33,544 bases of DNA, taken from the NCBI GenBank assembly GCA_964600025.1, contig CAZRHJ010000021.1:1-33544 (forward strand), in the 5' to 3' direction. This DNA is from JADFUS01 sp964600025 (GTDB taxonomy: Bacteria; Bacteroidota; Bacteroidia; Bacteroidales; Rikenellaceae). Under the pieces are notes generated by a model that ran no database searches, had not been told where the DNA came from, and saw nothing but the letters and a program-made list of their open reading frames with translations. Numbering within the stretch: position 1 is the stretch's first letter; each line of letters starts with the position of its first letter. Shown here piece by piece: positions 1 to 7,425 of this stretch. The translations under genes were made by a program, and so were the position numbers.

Positions 1-526
1 TCCAACTCCTATCACAACAGTTTCGGACAACAATCATATGTATGCATATTTTGCAATGAGTGAAGTGGATTTGTTGAACCTTGCACAAGACTCTAAAACA
101 ACAGATGTTAGTGGAGAGTTCCAGAACCCACGTTTGACATTAGCAAACGGAAGCCTTTATCCGAATGAAGGCAAACTTGATATGATTAGTGGAATTGTTG
201 ATAGACAAGCTGGTACGGTAAAACTTCGTGCATCTTTCAAAAACAACGGAATGTTGCGTGGAGGGTCTAACGGATATGTTTATTTGCCAATAGCTATGGA
301 TTCAGTTTTGCTTGTTCCTCAACTATATACCCAACAAGTTCAAGACAAAATAGGCGTTTTTGTAGTAGATAACGAGGGTGTAGTAAGCACAAAATTCATC
401 AAAATTATGCAAGAAACTTACGAAGACAAATTTGTTGTTTTAGAAGGTTTGACTGCTGGTGAGAAAGTGATTATCGAAAACATTATCAAACTTCGTCCCG
501 GAATGAAAATTACTCCAAAAGAATAA
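1..526 (+). CDS. RND efflux membrane-fusion (periplasmic adaptor) protein, C-terminal part
   Basis: The reading frame is open from base 2 and runs through the first ATG at 38, so the gene begins outside the window and only about 174 C-terminal residues are present; a full adaptor has roughly 370-400. What remains matches the beta-barrel and membrane-proximal domains of HlyD/AcrA-type adaptors: a segment around YFAMSE, a middle with GTVKLRASFKN and LLVPQ, and the closing GEKVIIENIIKLRPGMKI. Adaptors of this family bridge the inner-membrane RND pump and the outer-membrane channel. The pump gene starts 19 bases after the stop and the channel gene follows it, which fixes the role. The signal peptide or lipobox and the hairpin domain cannot be seen. 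The family assignment is firm; the transported substrate is unknown. Confidence 0.9.
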   Translation, partial: PTPITTVSDNNHMYAYFAMSEVDLLNLAQDSKTTDVSGEFQNPRLTLANGSLYPNEGKLDMISGIVDRQAGTVKLRASFKNNGMLRGGSNGYVYLPIAMDSVLLVPQLYTQQVQDKIGVFVVDNEGVVSTKFIKIMQETYEDKFVVLEGLTAGEKVIIENIIKLRPGMKITPKE

Positions 527-545
527 CCAATAAAATTATTTAATT

Positions 546-3500
546 ATGATTAAAAAATTCATTGAAAGACCTGTATTATCTACGGTAATTTCCTTGGCAT
601 TGGTTATTTTGGGAATTGTAGGTATTACATTTTTGCCAATTAACCAATACCCTGATATTGCACCCCCAACTGTCGAGATTTCGGCAAGTTACCCCGGTGC
701 ATCGGCAACAGTAGTTCAAGAGAGTGTTGTTGCTCCAATCGAAAAACAAGTGAACGGTGTGGAGGGTATGACATATATGGTTTCTACTGCCGACAATAGT
801 GGTAACGCCAAAATCACTATTTATTTTGAGCAAGGCAAAGACCCAGACGTTGCATCAACTATGGTTCAATCACTTGTAGAGAGTGCCAAACCTACACTTC
901 CAAGTGAGGTTCTTGACCAAGGTGTTACTACCAAAAAAATTCAGTCGTCTATGGTGCTTGTAGGTTCGGTGAACGCTACAAATGACAAATTTGACGAAAC
1001 ATTTTTGCAAAACTATACTAACATTAATATCTTGCCTAAACTTCAACGTGTTAAAGGTGTAGGTAAAGTTCAGATGTTTGGTATGATGGACTACTCTATG
1101 CGTATTTGGCTTAATCCCCAAAAAATGCAAGCATACAAAGTTAATCCTAATGAGATTGCAAGAGTAATTACATCTCAAAATCTTGAAGCTGCACCCGGTA
1201 TCATAGGTCAGAATTCTAATGTTCAATTAGAATACGTACTTAAATATAAAGGTCGTGGTAAAGAAGAGGTTAATTATGAAAACTTAGTTATCAAGACTGG
1301 CGAAGACGGAGAGATTGTAAGACTTAAAGATGTTGCAGATATTGAGCTTGGCTCACTTTCTTATACAGTAACTTCTAATATCAACGGTTATCCAGCTGTT
1401 GCCTATGCTGCCTACCAAAGTGCAGGTAGTAACTCTCGTAACCTTGTTATTGGTCTTAAACAAGTATTAGAGGAAATGAGTGTGGATTTCCCAGAAGGTA
1501 TCGAATATAAGTTTTTTGTTGATACAAACGACTTCTTGGACGCATCTATCGAAAAGGTGTTACACACACTTGTCGAGGCATTTATAATTGTATTCTTTGT
1601 GGTACTTATTTTCTTGTACGACTTGCGTTCAACTATTATTCCAGCCATTGCAGTTCCCGTTTCTATCATATCAACATTCTTCTTCTTGAATGTACTTGGC
1701 TACTCTATCAATATTTTGACACTATTTGCTATGGTGCTTGCTATTGGTATCGTGGTCGATGATGCGATTGTGGTAGTAGAGGCTGTTCACGCCAAAATGG
1801 AAGAAGGTGTAAAAGACGTAAAAGAAGCTACTGTACTGGCTATGAACGAGATTACAGGAGCGATTATTTCTATTACACTTGTTATGTCGGCTGTGTTCTT
1901 ACCCGTAACCTTATTTGGTGGTTCAACAGGGGTATTCTTCAAACAGTTTGGTATGACACTGTTTATATCTATTTTGATTTCGGGTATCAACGCCCTTACA
2001 CTTTCACCAACTTTGTGTGCAATGCTGCTTAGACCAGTAAAAGCACAAGAAGGTCAAAGAGTAACTATGTCGCAAAAATATGCAAAATGGTTTAACGGAG
2101 GATTTGACAAAATCATTGACAAATATACCAATATTACAAGATGGTTTGTAAACAGACGATATATATCACTTGCTGTACTTGCCTCATTTGTGTATTTAGT
2201 AACTGTGATTATCAAGATAGTTCCTACTGGTTTTATTCCAAATGAGGACCAAGGTCAGATATTTATTGACGTGAGTACACAAGCTGGTACTGCACTTGAA
2301 CGTACCGAAGAGAAATCAAAAGAAGTTGAAGCTATTGTTAGAAGTCTGCCAGAAGTAGAAGAAATTATGACTATCAACGGTTTTGGTTTGATTTCGGGTC
2401 AAGGTTCTTCACACGCAATTTTGTTTATCCGACTTAAAAATTGGAGTGAACGTAAGGGCGAAGGTCAAGACGTAAACTCACTGATTGGTAAGTTATATGG
2501 TATGACTGCTGGTGTAAAAGATGCTAATCTTATGATTTTCTCTCCTCCAACAGTATCGGGTTTCTCTCTTGCAGGTGGATTTGAATTTGAACTTCAAGAT
2601 AAATACGGTGGCGACTGGTCGGAATTTAACAAAAATGCACAGTTGTTCCTTGAAAAACTTAACGCTCGTCCAGAGATTCAGTATGCTGCTACGTCATTCT
2701 CTATGAATTTCCCTCAGGTGGTAATGGACGTTGACCCTGCTCTTTGCGACAAATTAGGCGTTTCAGTTTCAGAGGTATTATCTGTACTTCAAGGATATAT
2801 TGGCAGTATGTATATCTCAAATTTCAACAAATTTGGATTTGAGTACAAGATTATGCTACAAGCCAAACCAGAGGATAGAGCAAAACTTTCGGACTTAGAC
2901 AAAATGTATGTTCGTAACAAATACGGAGATATGATTCCTGTTTCTCAGTTTATTTCGAGCAAACAAACTACTGGTGCAGAGAACGTTCGTAGATTTAATA
3001 TGTACAACTCTATTTATGTTACTGGTAACCCAAACGAGGGATACAGTACTGGTGATGCTATCAAAGCTATCGAAGAGTGTAAAGACGAACTTGGTTCAGA
3101 CTATACTTATGAGTTTTCGGGTCTTACTCGTGAACAGCTATCGAGTCAAAATACCACTACAATGATTTTGATTATTTGTGTGATATTTATTTATTTGATT
3201 TTGGCTGCTCAGTACGAAAGCTATATTTTACCACTTTCTGTTATGCTATCTTTGGCATTTGGTATGTTTGGTTCTTTGATTAGCGTTTGGGCGTTAGGAC
3301 AAGAAAACAATATCTACTTCCAGTTAGCACTATTGATGTTGATTGGTCTTTTGGCAAAGAATGCAATTTTGATTGTAGAGTTTGCTAAGCAACGTAGAGA
3401 AAGCGGAATGAGTATCAAAGAATCGGCAGTAGAGGGAGCAAAAGCACGTATTCGTCCAATTTTGATGACTTCATTTGCATTTATATTTGGACTTATGCCA

Positions 3501-3662
3501 CTTGCAGTTTCGCAAGGTGTAAACTCGGCAGGTAACCAATCTATTGGTATTAGTGCCATTGGTGGTATGTTATTTGGTACATTCATTGGTGTTATTATGA
3601 TACCTTCAATGTATGTAATATTCCAAAGTCTTCAAGAAAAATTATCGAAAAAAAGGAGTTAG
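546..3662 (+). CDS. RND multidrug efflux pump, HAE1 (AcrB-like) inner-membrane transporter
   Basis: A 1038-residue protein, the usual length for a hydrophobe/amphiphile RND pump (AcrB has about 1050). The N-terminus FIERPVLSTVISLALVILG is the typical first membrane helix. The proton-relay aspartates lie in GIVVDDAIVVVEA near residue 406, and the partner lysine in GLLAKNAILIVEF near residue 936, so the pump should be functional. Two large periplasmic loops lie between helices 1-2 and 7-8. The family exports drugs, detergents or lipids by proton exchange through a trimer docked to the adaptor and a TolC-type channel. The adaptor is 19 bases upstream and the channel 8 bases downstream, so the three form one operon. 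Nothing in the sequence names the substrate, and no local TetR-type regulator is visible in the window. Confidence 0.96.
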   Translation: MIKKFIERPVLSTVISLALVILGIVGITFLPINQYPDIAPPTVEISASYPGASATVVQESVVAPIEKQVNGVEGMTYMVSTADNSGNAKITIYFEQGKDPDVASTMVQSLVESAKPTLPSEVLDQGVTTKKIQSSMVLVGSVNATNDKFDETFLQNYTNINILPKLQRVKGVGKVQMFGMMDYSMRIWLNPQKMQAYKVNPNEIARVITSQNLEAAPGIIGQNSNVQLEYVLKYKGRGKEEVNYENLVIKTGEDGEIVRLKDVADIELGSLSYTVTSNINGYPAVAYAAYQSAGSNSRNLVIGLKQVLEEMSVDFPEGIEYKFFVDTNDFLDASIEKVLHTLVEAFIIVFFVVLIFLYDLRSTIIPAIAVPVSIISTFFFLNVLGYSINILTLFAMVLAIGIVVDDAIVVVEAVHAKMEEGVKDVKEATVLAMNEITGAIISITLVMSAVFLPVTLFGGSTGVFFKQFGMTLFISILISGINALTLSPTLCAMLLRPVKAQEGQRVTMSQKYAKWFNGGFDKIIDKYTNITRWFVNRRYISLAVLASFVYLVTVIIKIVPTGFIPNEDQGQIFIDVSTQAGTALERTEEKSKEVEAIVRSLPEVEEIMTINGFGLISGQGSSHAILFIRLKNWSERKGEGQDVNSLIGKLYGMTAGVKDANLMIFSPPTVSGFSLAGGFEFELQDKYGGDWSEFNKNAQLFLEKLNARPEIQYAATSFSMNFPQVVMDVDPALCDKLGVSVSEVLSVLQGYIGSMYISNFNKFGFEYKIMLQAKPEDRAKLSDLDKMYVRNKYGDMIPVSQFISSKQTTGAENVRRFNMYNSIYVTGNPNEGYSTGDAIKAIEECKDELGSDYTYEFSGLTREQLSSQNTTTMILIICVIFIYLILAAQYESYILPLSVMLSLAFGMFGSLISVWALGQENNIYFQLALLMLIGLLAKNAILIVEFAKQRRESGMSIKESAVEGAKARIRPILMTSFAFIFGLMPLAVSQGVNSAGNQSIGISAIGGMLFGTFIGVIMIPSMYVIFQSLQEKLSKKRS

Positions 3663-3670
3663 AGTAAATT

Positions 3671-5020
3671 ATGAAAACAAATAAATTAATATTAGTTGTT
3701 ATTTTAGCGACACTGACTTCTTCGTGTATAGCTGTCAAAAAGTTCAAGAGCGAAGATTTACCAGTGCATAACACTCTTCGAGATACGACAGTACTTGTAA
3801 AAGATAGTATTCAGAATTTTAGCTGGAAAGATATTTTTGTAGATACAACTCTTCAAACACTCATTGAAGAGGCAATAGTCGGTAACGAGGATATTCAAAT
3901 TGCAACTGAAAACCTATACCAATCTTCACAATACCTAAAATCAAGTAATTGGGCTTACGCTCCTTCGCTTTCGGCAGTTGTTACAAGCGGTTACAACCGT
4001 CTGAACATTCCCAAAGAGCAAGTATTTGCAGGAGGAAATGTAAGTTGGGAACCAGATATTTGGGGCAAAATCACAGCACAAAAACGCGCTGCGGCTGCAT
4101 CTATTTCGAGGGATTTGGCAGCTCTTCGTAGCGTTCAATCAATGGTAGTTGCCCAAACTGCGTCTTTGTACTACCAACTTCTTGCACTTGACGAGCAACT
4201 TGTTATCACAGAAGATTTCATAAAATTAAGCACTAAAACGCTTCAAACTATGCAACTTATGAGAGATAACGGAATGGCAAACTCTGCGAGTGTTGAACAA
4301 ACCAAAGCTCAAATGTTCTCAGCAATGTCAAGTTTGGCAGAGATAAAAAATGCTATTTATTCGACAGAATGTGCTATATGCTTATTGATTGGTAGAGATG
4401 CTGGAAGTATTAAACGTTCAGAAAAATTTGAACTCCCAAACAACGAGTTTGTTTCAAAAGGATTTCCACTATATTTGGTTCAAAACCGCCCAGACGTAAA
4501 GGTAGCAGAATATAATTTGGTACAGATGTTCAACATTAGCCAATCTTCAAAAGCTGCAATGTACCCTTCATTCAAATTCAGTTTGGATTTGGGTGCTGCT
4601 GGTGCTTCAATGTACAATCCAACAGCTTTTGCACTAAATTTCTTGGGAAGTTTAACAGCTCCAATTTTTAATGGACGTGCTTTGAGAACACAATACAAAG
4701 TAAATAATTCTAAACAACGTCAAGCACTTGTACGTTTCGAAAATCTACTTCAACAAGCAGGTAGCGAGATTTCTGAAAGTTTGTATTCTTACGCAAATTT
4801 GAATACAAAGGTAGAAATGCGTAAACAGGAAGTCGAATCAAACCGAAAATCTGTGGACTACACTCAACAACTGCTTACTAACGGCAAAGTTACGTATCTT
4901 GAAGTACTTTCGGCACAAAGCAATTTCTTAAACTCATCATTGAATTTGATTAAAGACAAATTGAGCAAAGAAAATAGCTTTATAAATTTATATAAAGCAC
5001 TCGGCGGTGGCTGGGAATAA
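3671..5020 (+). CDS. RND efflux outer-membrane channel lipoprotein (NodT/TolC family)
   Basis: 449 residues beginning with a lipoprotein signal (KLILVVILATLTSSC, lipobox cysteine near residue 19), as in NodT/OprM-type channels. The body has the two-fold repeat of the outer-membrane efflux family: long coiled-coil segments (LAALRSVQSMVVAQTASLYY; the paired half near KVEMRKQEVESNRK) and the family signature around NRPDVKVAEYNL. It ends with LLTNGKVTYLEVLSAQSNFLNSSLNL, the usual closing helix. Trimers form an outer-membrane duct for the pump encoded just upstream; 8 bases separate the genes. The ATG at 3671 is chosen because the signal sequence starts there. A strong hairpin terminator follows, so this is the last gene of the efflux operon. 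Confidence 0.94.
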   Translation: MKTNKLILVVILATLTSSCIAVKKFKSEDLPVHNTLRDTTVLVKDSIQNFSWKDIFVDTTLQTLIEEAIVGNEDIQIATENLYQSSQYLKSSNWAYAPSLSAVVTSGYNRLNIPKEQVFAGGNVSWEPDIWGKITAQKRAAAASISRDLAALRSVQSMVVAQTASLYYQLLALDEQLVITEDFIKLSTKTLQTMQLMRDNGMANSASVEQTKAQMFSAMSSLAEIKNAIYSTECAICLLIGRDAGSIKRSEKFELPNNEFVSKGFPLYLVQNRPDVKVAEYNLVQMFNISQSSKAAMYPSFKFSLDLGAAGASMYNPTAFALNFLGSLTAPIFNGRALRTQYKVNNSKQRQALVRFENLLQQAGSEISESLYSYANLNTKVEMRKQEVESNRKSVDYTQQLLTNGKVTYLEVLSAQSNFLNSSLNLIKDKLSKENSFINLYKALGGGWE

Positions 5021-5040
5021 AATGTACTAAATACACAGAA

Positions 5041-5077
5041 AAATAGGACTGATTAAACATTACAGTCCTATTTTTTT
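5041..5077 (+). terminator. Rho-independent terminator of the efflux operon
   Basis: A 10-bp perfect stem, AATAGGACTG at 5042-5051 pairing with CAGTCCTATT at 5063-5072, has an 11-base loop and runs into a T tract at 5071-5077. It begins about 20 bases after the channel gene stop. The T tract merges with the candidate -7 element of the next gene. Confidence 0.88.
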
Positions 5078-5078
5078 A

Positions 5079-5086
5079 TAAATTTG
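5079..5086 (+). promoter_or_regulatory. Candidate -7 element for the GYF/CD225 cluster
   Basis: TAAATTTG fits the Bacteroidota -7 consensus TAnnTTTG and lies 26 bases before the ATG at 5113, a sensible distance. No convincing TTTG/TTG -33 element is found at the right spacing, because that position falls in the terminator hairpin of the previous operon. The assignment rests on the -7 match and position only. Confidence 0.4.
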
Positions 5087-5112
5087 TAGGACAAACAAAA
5101 AAACAATAAATT

Positions 5113-5547
5113 ATGGAATACTTTATTTTAGTAAATAATCAAAAACAGGGACCTTACTCTATCGAAGACCTAAAAGCAAAAGATATAGATGCAACCACAA
5201 TGATATGGAGAGTTGGTTGTACAGACTGGACAAGTGCGGATAAACTAGATGATTTAAAAGAATTATTAATAAGTCTACCACCACAAACTCCTGCATCAAA
5301 ACCAATAATACTGCCTAAAACTTGGTTAGTTGAATCTATTTTGGTAACGGTTCTATGTTGTATTCCTTTTGGCATTGTTGGAATTATAAATGCAACAAAA
5401 GTTGAGTCGTGTTATATAAACAAACAATATGATTTAGCACAACAACATTCTGATAATGCGAAGAAATGGACACTTTGGGGCTTCTTTTCATCTATCGTAA
5501 TATTTGTAATATACATAATAATTGTTAGTGTTGTTACAATTATTTAA
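5113..5547 (+). CDS. GYF_2-domain and CD225/dispanin membrane protein
   Basis: 144 residues in two parts. Residues 1-50 resemble the GYF_2 (DUF4339) domain: YFILVNNQKQGPYSIEDL followed by IWRVGCTDWTSAD, with the conserved aromatic, GPYS and W residues. Residues 68-144 are a CD225/dispanin domain: PKTWLVESILVTVLCCIPFG, GIINATKVES, a loop with a run of QHSDNAKKW, then a second hydrophobic helix. CD225 is the fold of the vertebrate interferon-induced transmembrane proteins; the bacterial members have no settled function. GYF-type domains usually bind proline-rich peptides, and a PPQTPASKP linker joins the two domains. The next gene repeats the CD225 half alone, and a DUF2752 gene follows, so the three probably form one operon. 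Function unknown. Confidence 0.85.
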   Translation: MEYFILVNNQKQGPYSIEDLKAKDIDATTMIWRVGCTDWTSADKLDDLKELLISLPPQTPASKPIILPKTWLVESILVTVLCCIPFGIVGIINATKVESCYINKQYDLAQQHSDNAKKWTLWGFFSSIVIFVIYIIIVSVVTII

Positions 5548-5578
5548 TTAGATGATTAACCACTAAAAAATTAAATAT

Positions 5579-5854
5579 ATGGAAGCACAAGTATGTCCTA
5601 AAACTTGGCTAACTGAGTCAATTCTTGTAACATTATTCTGTTGCTTACCTTTAGGCATAGTAGGTATTATTAATGTATCAAAAGTAAGCTCTGCTTTTTT
5701 GATGGGAAATTATGATGAAGCAGTAAGATGTAGTAATGAAGCTAAAAAATACACTACAATTTCTTTCTTTGTAGGTTTAACTTTATTAATTCTTTACATT
5801 ATCTACATATTTTTTTTCGCAGCAAGTATTGCTGGAGCAGCAATGATACAATAA
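5579..5854 (+). CDS. Small CD225/dispanin-family membrane protein
   Basis: 91 residues, essentially a lone CD225 domain: CPKTWLTESILVTLFCCLPL, GIINVSKVSSAF, GNYDEAVRCSNEAKKYT, and a C-terminal hydrophobic helix ending AASIAGAAMIQ. It is closely similar to the C-terminal half of the protein encoded 31 bases upstream; both have PKTWL-ESILVT-CC-P-GIVGIIN-KV. This suggests a local duplication followed by gain or loss of the GYF part. Two membrane segments are predicted, with the double cysteine near the first. The gene is only 3 bases from the downstream DUF2752 gene. The family is recognised with good confidence; no function can be assigned. Confidence 0.85.
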   Translation: MEAQVCPKTWLTESILVTLFCCLPLGIVGIINVSKVSSAFLMGNYDEAVRCSNEAKKYTTISFFVGLTLLILYIIYIFFFAASIAGAAMIQ

Positions 5855-5857
5855 ACA

Positions 5858-6226
5858 ATGAGAATTAAAATCATTTTTGGAACAATAGGGTTATTTATAG
5901 GGCTGATGATATATTTTTCATACAATCCTTCGAGTAGCTCTATTTTTCCGAAATGTCCTTTCCTTGTCCTCACAGGCTACAAATGTCCGGGTTGTGGTTC
6001 ACAAAGAGTTGTTCATTCTCTACTACATTTGGATATTGTTAGTGCATTCAAATACAACGCCTTTATGGTAGCATCTCTACCAATTATAGCACTGTTATTA
6101 TTTGCAGAAATAAAAAGAACAACCAATTACAAATTATATTCCTCAATCCAGAAACCTATTTATATTTGGATTTATTTTGTATGCGTATTACTTTGGTGGT
6201 TTCTAAGAAACATTTTTGGGATATAA
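5858..6226 (+). CDS. DUF2752-family small membrane protein
   Basis: 122 residues with a first hydrophobic helix at about 4-20, then the DUF2752 signature: CPFLVLTGYKCPGCGSQR (cysteines in CPF and CPGCG at about residues 33-47), followed by VVHSLLHLDIVSAFKYNAFM, where the small-residue helix and the YNAF asparagine are typical. Two further membrane helices complete it. The cysteine cluster could bind metal or form disulfides; the family has no established activity. It starts 3 bases after the CD225 gene, so the two are probably co-translated. About 55 AT-rich bases then separate it from the next promoter. I recognise the family but not the function. Confidence 0.85.
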   Translation: MRIKIIFGTIGLFIGLMIYFSYNPSSSSIFPKCPFLVLTGYKCPGCGSQRVVHSLLHLDIVSAFKYNAFMVASLPIIALLLFAEIKRTTNYKLYSSIQKPIYIWIYFVCVLLWWFLRNIFGI

Positions 6227-6265
6227 CACAAGTTCACAGAAATAATTTAATTTTCACCAAACTTT

Positions 6266-6289
6266 CTTGTATAGTACGTATTGTACAAG
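6266..6289. promoter_or_regulatory. Operator-like 24-bp imperfect palindrome
   Basis: The 12-base half-sites CTTGTATAGTAC (6266-6277) and GTATTGTACAAG (6278-6289) are inverted copies matching at 10 of 12 positions, with outer arms CTTGTA/TACAAG. The palindrome covers the -33 position of the promoter at 6281-6310, where a bound dimer would block or reposition RNA polymerase. No adjacent regulator gene is present. Inference from symmetry and position only. Confidence 0.4.
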
Positions 6290-6310
6290 TATATTTTTTT
6301 TGTAAATTTG
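6281..6310 (+). promoter_or_regulatory. Bacteroidota-type promoter of the kinase-GH109 operon
   Basis: TTG at 6281-6283 (-33) and TAAATTTG at 6303-6310 (-7, TAnnTTTG) are separated by 19 bases, the consensus spacing for the Bacteroidota primary sigma factor. Transcription would start about 6 bases downstream, leaving a short leader before the ATG at 6332. This also argues that the upstream in-frame TTG at 6281 is not a start codon. Confidence 0.7.
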
Positions 6311-6331
6311 CAAAAACTAAACATTATTTTT

Positions 6332-7414
6332 ATGGATAATAAACTTTTGGAAATAGTACAGTTATTTGACACCAAGGGCGAGATAAAAAATATTAAGCCT
6401 ATGGGCGAGGGTTTTATCAATGATACTTTTATTGTCGAAACATTCGGAGATTTTTCGAACTACATACTTCAACGCAAGAACAAAAATATCTTTACAGATG
6501 TTCCTGCAATGATGGATAATATACTAAAAGTTACGGAGCATATTCGTCCAAAAGCATCTGACAGCCAAAGAGATGTAATGACAGTGATACTCACAAAAGA
6601 TACTCGCAAAGCCTACACTGTGGATAGCGACGGAGAATATTGGACAGTAACACTATTTATCAAAGATTCAAAATCTTTTGATAACACAAAAGACCTAAAC
6701 ATTGCTTATGAAGGAGGTGTTGGGGTTGGCAAATTTCAAGCTCAATTAGCAGATTTCAAAGAGGAACTAAACGATATTCTTCCTGGATTTCACAATATGA
6801 GATTTAGATTTGAGCAGTGGGACGAAGCCATCAAACAGAACAAAGCAAAGCGAGTGTGTAGCGTTTCGCAAGAAATTGAATGGGTTGAACAACGTCGTGC
6901 AGAGATGATGGATTTTTGGACTTTGATAGAAAACGGGACAATACCAAAACGAGTTAGCCACAATGACACAAAAATAAACAATGTATTGTTTGACGCAACC
7001 ACATCTAAATCACTATGTATGATAGATTTGGACACAGTGTTAAGTAGCAACGTACTAAACGATTTTGGAGATGCTATCCGCACCTACACTAATACTGGCA
7101 AAGAAGATGACGAGAATTTAGCAAATGTAAAAATGGATATAAAAGCATTTGAAGCGTTTGCCAAAGGCTACATCTCTCAGACCAAAAGTTTTTTGACACA
7201 AACAGAAATAGAGTATTTAGCATTTAGTGGCAGGTTTATAGTTTTTGAACAAGTACTTCGATTTTTGATGGACTATATCAACGGAGATACTTACTACAAA
7301 ACTAAGCACTCAGAGCATAACTTGGTGAGAACAAAGGCACAATATGCACTTTTGCAAAGCATTGAACAACAATACCCACAAATGGTAGAAATAATAAAAA
7401 ATTCAATAAACTAA
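6332..7414 (+). CDS. Phosphotransferase-family sugar kinase, N-acetylhexosamine 1-kinase (NahK)-like
   Basis: 360 residues from the ATG at 6332. An in-frame TTG 51 bases earlier lies inside the promoter and is rejected. The N-lobe has GEGFINDTFIV and YILQRKNKNIF...MMDNILKVTEHI, which resemble the nucleotide-binding start of the NahK/LnpB branch of the aminoglycoside phosphotransferase (APH) fold. The catalytic motif is SHNDTKINNVLFD near residues 207-218, with the metal-binding MIDLDTV near 230. NahK enzymes phosphorylate GalNAc or GlcNAc at C1. The following gene encodes a GH109-type protein, a family that includes alpha-N-acetylgalactosaminidases, so a pair that releases and then phosphorylates GalNAc is plausible. 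That specificity is inference: other APH-fold substrates cannot be excluded. It should be cytoplasmic, with no signal peptide. The gap to the next gene is 11 bases. Confidence 0.8.
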   Translation: MDNKLLEIVQLFDTKGEIKNIKPMGEGFINDTFIVETFGDFSNYILQRKNKNIFTDVPAMMDNILKVTEHIRPKASDSQRDVMTVILTKDTRKAYTVDSDGEYWTVTLFIKDSKSFDNTKDLNIAYEGGVGVGKFQAQLADFKEELNDILPGFHNMRFRFEQWDEAIKQNKAKRVCSVSQEIEWVEQRRAEMMDFWTLIENGTIPKRVSHNDTKINNVLFDATTSKSLCMIDLDTVLSSNVLNDFGDAIRTYTNTGKEDDENLANVKMDIKAFEAFAKGYISQTKSFLTQTEIEYLAFSGRFIVFEQVLRFLMDYINGDTYYKTKHSEHNLVRTKAQYALLQSIEQQYPQMVEIIKNSIN

Positions 7415-7425
7415 TTACTACTAAT

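Noticed and set aside
2974..3165. Small open frames on either strand inside the RND, mutS2, lptD and pst genes
   Set aside because: They lie entirely within well-supported genes, lack family features, and follow from codon bias of the real frames.
6281..6331. Upstream TTG start for the sugar kinase
   Set aside because: The extra residues correspond to the promoter -33/-7 region; the ATG at 6332 begins sequence typical of the family.
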